Assembly: GCF_002377905.1 (NCBI RefSeq) | Contig: NZ_DFQS01000001.1 | Coordinates: forward strand, 1 to 7,832 | Length of the DNA stretch: 7,832 nucleotides | Direction: 5' to 3' | Source: Psychrobacter sp. UBA3483 | Lineage (GTDB): Bacteria; Pseudomonadota; Gammaproteobacteria; Pseudomonadales; Moraxellaceae | Shown: piece after piece, positions 5,778 to 7,832 of the stretch | Position numbering within the stretch: position 1 is the first letter of the stretch | How the letters are laid out: each line of letters opens with the position of its first letter | The notes under the pieces: model-generated | What the model was told of the DNA's origin: nothing | Databases searched by the model: none | Seen by the model: only the letters and a program-made list of their open reading frames with translations | Translations under genes and position numbers: made by a program

Positions 5778-6992
5778 TTAAGACAAGCTGGCCTTATAAT
5801 CTTGATAATCAAACTCGCGCTGGATATCGATAGTGCCATCTAGACGCTGAATCACAATCGCTGGCATGCCCACACCATTGAACCAGTTTTTCTTGACCAT
5901 GGTATAACCGGCAGCATTACCAAACGCAATGGTATCGCCGATCTGTAAATGGCTAGGTAATTCATACTCACCAAAGATATCGCCTGCCAAACAAGAACGA
6001 CCGTAAATAATAGTGTTGTCTGGTATAGTGGCCGTTTTAGCCATATCGACAGATGCAATATTAATGGCCTCTTTGTTAATTGCCGCAATAGGTGCTGACT
6101 CGCGATAAATCAGTAAATCAAGCATATGCGCTTCGATAGACGCATCGACGACGGCAAGATTTTTTTCATTGTGCATGGTATCCAAGACGGTCGTGACTAA
6201 TGAGCCCGCACCATGAATGCTTGCTTCACCCGGCTCAAGATAGACTTGTACGCCATATTTCTCGCTAAAACCTTTCAATCTATCCGCCAGTTTTTCAAGT
6301 GGATAATCAGGCGCGATAAAGTGAATACCACCGCCCAAGCTCACCCATTCAAGCTGCGCCAGCACTTCACCAAATTTGTCTTCGATATCTGCTAAGCTTG
6401 CGCTAAACGCCTCAAAGCTATCGTTTTCACAGTTGTTATGAATCATGACGCCTGTGATATCAGTAAGTACAGCGGTAATCTTATCTTTATCATGCTCACC
6501 TAAGCGGCTAAATGGACGCGCAGGGTCAGCAATAATAAAGGATGAGTTACTGGTCTTTGGATTTAAGCGCAGCCCAACTGGAATGTTTTTTGCCACGGCT
6601 TTAGCTTTAAACGCATTCAATTGCGAGATAGAATTAAAAATAATTTTATCAGCATAGCTTAATACTTCATCGATTTCATCTGCGCTATAAGCGACGCTGT
6701 AAGCATGGGTTTCTTTCTTATTATCACTGTCTTTACCTTTACCAAAGGTTTCATGCCCTAAACGCACTTCATTCAATGAGGACGAAGTCGTACCATGCAA
6801 AAAGGGCCGCATAACATCAAACACGCCCCAAGTAGCAAAGCATTTCAACGCTAGCAAGGCTTTAGCGCCTGATAACTCGCACAGACGCGCGATAATTTTC
6901 ATGTTGGCAACGATTGCCGCTTCATCAAGCAGATAATAGGGCGTTGCAGGCAAGGATGAGTGACTGGTTTGTAACGGGATTTTTGCATTCAT
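5778..6992 (-). CDS. nspC: Carboxynorspermidine decarboxylase (PLP-dependent)
   Basis: NspC removes the carboxyl group from carboxynorspermidine (or carboxyspermidine) to yield norspermidine (or spermidine), the last step of the alternative polyamine pathway in the cytosol. It is a fold-III (alanine racemase-like) PLP enzyme of the diaminopimelate/ornithine decarboxylase family. The PLP-binding lysine is K50 in LALKCFATWGVFD (47-59). HNNCEN (185-190), SLGGGIHF (218-225) and YLEPGE (251-256) form the phosphate and cofactor pocket. SCLAGD (333-338) carries the cysteine and aspartate that act from the partner subunit in the dimer, and AGYTM (361-365) follows. At 404 residues it is longer than the Vibrio cholerae enzyme (about 377). 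Extra residues lie at about 85-93, between the FG and ETHAYS motifs, and at about 305-325. The ATG at 6992 has only a modest AGG-type ribosome-binding site. The downstream gene on the same strand makes its substrate. Confidence 0.95.
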   Translation of the reverse strand: MNAKIPLQTSHSSLPATPYYLLDEAAIVANMKIIARLCELSGAKALLALKCFATWGVFDVMRPFLHGTTSSSLNEVRLGHETFGKGKDSDNKKETHAYSVAYSADEIDEVLSYADKIIFNSISQLNAFKAKAVAKNIPVGLRLNPKTSNSSFIIADPARPFSRLGEHDKDKITAVLTDITGVMIHNNCENDSFEAFSASLADIEDKFGEVLAQLEWVSLGGGIHFIAPDYPLEKLADRLKGFSEKYGVQVYLEPGEASIHGAGSLVTTVLDTMHNEKNLAVVDASIEAHMLDLLIYRESAPIAAINKEAINIASVDMAKTATIPDNTIIYGRSCLAGDIFGEYELPSHLQIGDTIAFGNAAGYTMVKKNWFNGVGMPAIVIQRLDGTIDIQREFDYQDYKASLS

Positions 6993-7082
6993 AAGAGGTT
7001 ACCTAATAGCTGAGGTCGGTATCATGACAGACCTAAATAATTGCGCTATAGTAGACTAAATCCATCACAATTAGAATATCTT

Positions 7083-7748
7083 ATGGCACTCTCGACTGAT
7101 TATTCCACTGCTAAAAACCCAGCCAACCTATCGCAGCTCGATCCGCAAAACATCAGCTTAGAGTATCTTCCTGCCGATGCGCGTGCAGTGTTGGACTTTT
7201 GGTTCGATAAAGACAATGAGCAGTACTGGTTTGCACAAAATGATGCTTTTGATAAAAAGATAAAAGACAAGTTTGGTGATGTTTGGCAGGCGGCAAAACA
7301 GGGTGAGTGCGTGACATGGCGTATCGCAGAAGCACCGAATGATAGTAATAGCTCAATCACCGCTTTGGCGGGACGTTTGGCAGAAATTATCGTTTTAGAT
7401 CAGTTCTCGCGTAATTTATGCCGTGAGCAAGCCTGTGCCTTTGCCCAAGATGGGATGGCACTAGCACTGGCACAAGAAGCCATTGGGCAGCCGTATTTTG
7501 ACACTCTACCAATGGAGTGGCGTCGCTTTACCATTATGCCGTTTATGCATTCTGAATCAGCGATGATTCATGAGCGCTATCTGCCCTTATTTGAACAATT
7601 AAATGATGCGACAACGTTAGACTTTGAGCATCGCCATAAGGATATTATTGATAAGTTTGGGCGTTATCCGCACCGCAATGAAACCTTAGGTCGAAAATCT
7701 TCGCCTGAAGAAGAAGCGTTTTTACAGCAGCCGAACTCATCGTTTTAA
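7083..7748 (+). CDS. DUF924 family protein (uncharacterised, TPR-like fold)
   Basis: The product is 221 residues from the ATG at 7083 and carries the conserved DUF924 series in order: AVLDFWF (35-41), YWFAQNDAFD (48-57), IIVLDQFSRNLCR (102-114), PMEWRRFTIMPFMHSESAM (143-161), then HRHKDIIDKFGRYPHRNETLGRKSSPEEEAFL (183-214). It is probably soluble; no signal peptide or membrane segment is visible. The molecular function of the family is not established. The frame stays open to a TTG at 7041, but neither start has a strong ribosome-binding site and the family core begins only at about residue 33, so ATG is preferred. About 30 poorly conserved N-terminal residues precede the core. The gene is divergent from nspC across 90 bp, which proves no functional link. 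Confidence 0.9.
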   Translation: MALSTDYSTAKNPANLSQLDPQNISLEYLPADARAVLDFWFDKDNEQYWFAQNDAFDKKIKDKFGDVWQAAKQGECVTWRIAEAPNDSNSSITALAGRLAEIIVLDQFSRNLCREQACAFAQDGMALALAQEAIGQPYFDTLPMEWRRFTIMPFMHSESAMIHERYLPLFEQLNDATTLDFEHRHKDIIDKFGRYPHRNETLGRKSSPEEEAFLQQPNSSF

Positions 7749-7813
7749 GTATTTTTGGGACTTTGAAGATTTCTGTTGTTAAAGGTTTAAATAAAAAAAC
7801 CATCTGTTCTTAA

Positions 7814-7832
7814 TGAACTGACCCCCATAAGT
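7814..7832. repeat. Possible terminal inverted repeat of an IS3-family (IS150-group) insertion sequence
   Basis: The last 19 bases, TGAACTGACCCCCATAAGT, resemble the outer ends of IS150-group elements, which typically begin TGTACTG or TGAACTG, then a run of C, then AAAAGTT. The element body would lie beyond the right edge, so neither a transposase nor the partner repeat can be seen. It starts 65 nt after the DUF924 stop codon. The call rests on remembered consensus only. Confidence 0.4.

Noticed and set aside
5765..5782. CTTAAT/ATTAAG inverted repeat overlapping the nspC stop codon
   Set aside because: Six AT-rich pairs with no following T tract; too weak to call a terminator.
6993..7082. 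Promoter elements in the nspC/DUF924 divergent gap (a CTATAG palindrome at 7046-7051)
   Set aside because: No -35 and -10 pair with acceptable spacing could be found on either strand, so no specific promoter is called, although some must be nearby.
7784..7801. GGTTT/AAACC inverted repeat after the DUF924 gene
   Set aside because: A five-pair AT-rich stem without a downstream T run on the plus strand; not convincing as an intrinsic terminator.

Overview
The window looks like chromosomal DNA of a Moraxellaceae gammaproteobacterium, most probably Psychrobacter. This is inferred from remembered family resemblance of the proteins (an HtpX beginning MMRIGLFLLTNLAV, a BetT-type choline carrier, a carboxynorspermidine gene pair) and from the moderate, slightly AT-rich composition; no database search was possible. 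All coding regions are intact apart from the one cut by the left edge.

Layout, left to right. (1) 1-454, minus: 3'-truncated gene for a small membrane methyltransferase of the isoprenylcysteine carboxyl methyltransferase/phospholipid methyltransferase type. It is divergent from (2) 734-1648, plus: htpX, a membrane zinc metalloprotease. (3) 1735-3972, minus: a 745-residue BCCT-family choline transporter (BetT-like) convergent with htpX. (4) 4191-4227: a rho-independent terminator. (5) 4249-5520, minus: carboxynorspermidine dehydrogenase (saccharopine dehydrogenase-like), which probably starts at TTG. (6) 5521-5777: a leader with an extended -10 promoter and a strong 5'-terminal hairpin. (7) 5778-6992, minus: nspC, carboxynorspermidine decarboxylase. 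(8) 7083-7748, plus: a DUF924 protein, divergent from nspC. (9) 7814-7832: a sequence at the right edge resembling the terminal inverted repeat of an IS3-family (IS150-group) insertion sequence that would continue outside the window.

How they fit together: nspC and the dehydrogenase catalyse consecutive steps of the alternative polyamine route. Aspartate semialdehyde plus a diamine gives a carboxylated triamine, which is decarboxylated to norspermidine or spermidine. They lie in the order nspC then dehydrogenase on the minus strand, with a second promoter between them. BetT and HtpX are stress-related functions (osmoprotectant precursor uptake; envelope protein quality control), but nothing in the sequence ties them into one system with the polyamine genes. 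No CRISPR, tRNA, rRNA, phage or defence genes were found. The most interesting non-coding signal is the structured leader before the dehydrogenase gene.
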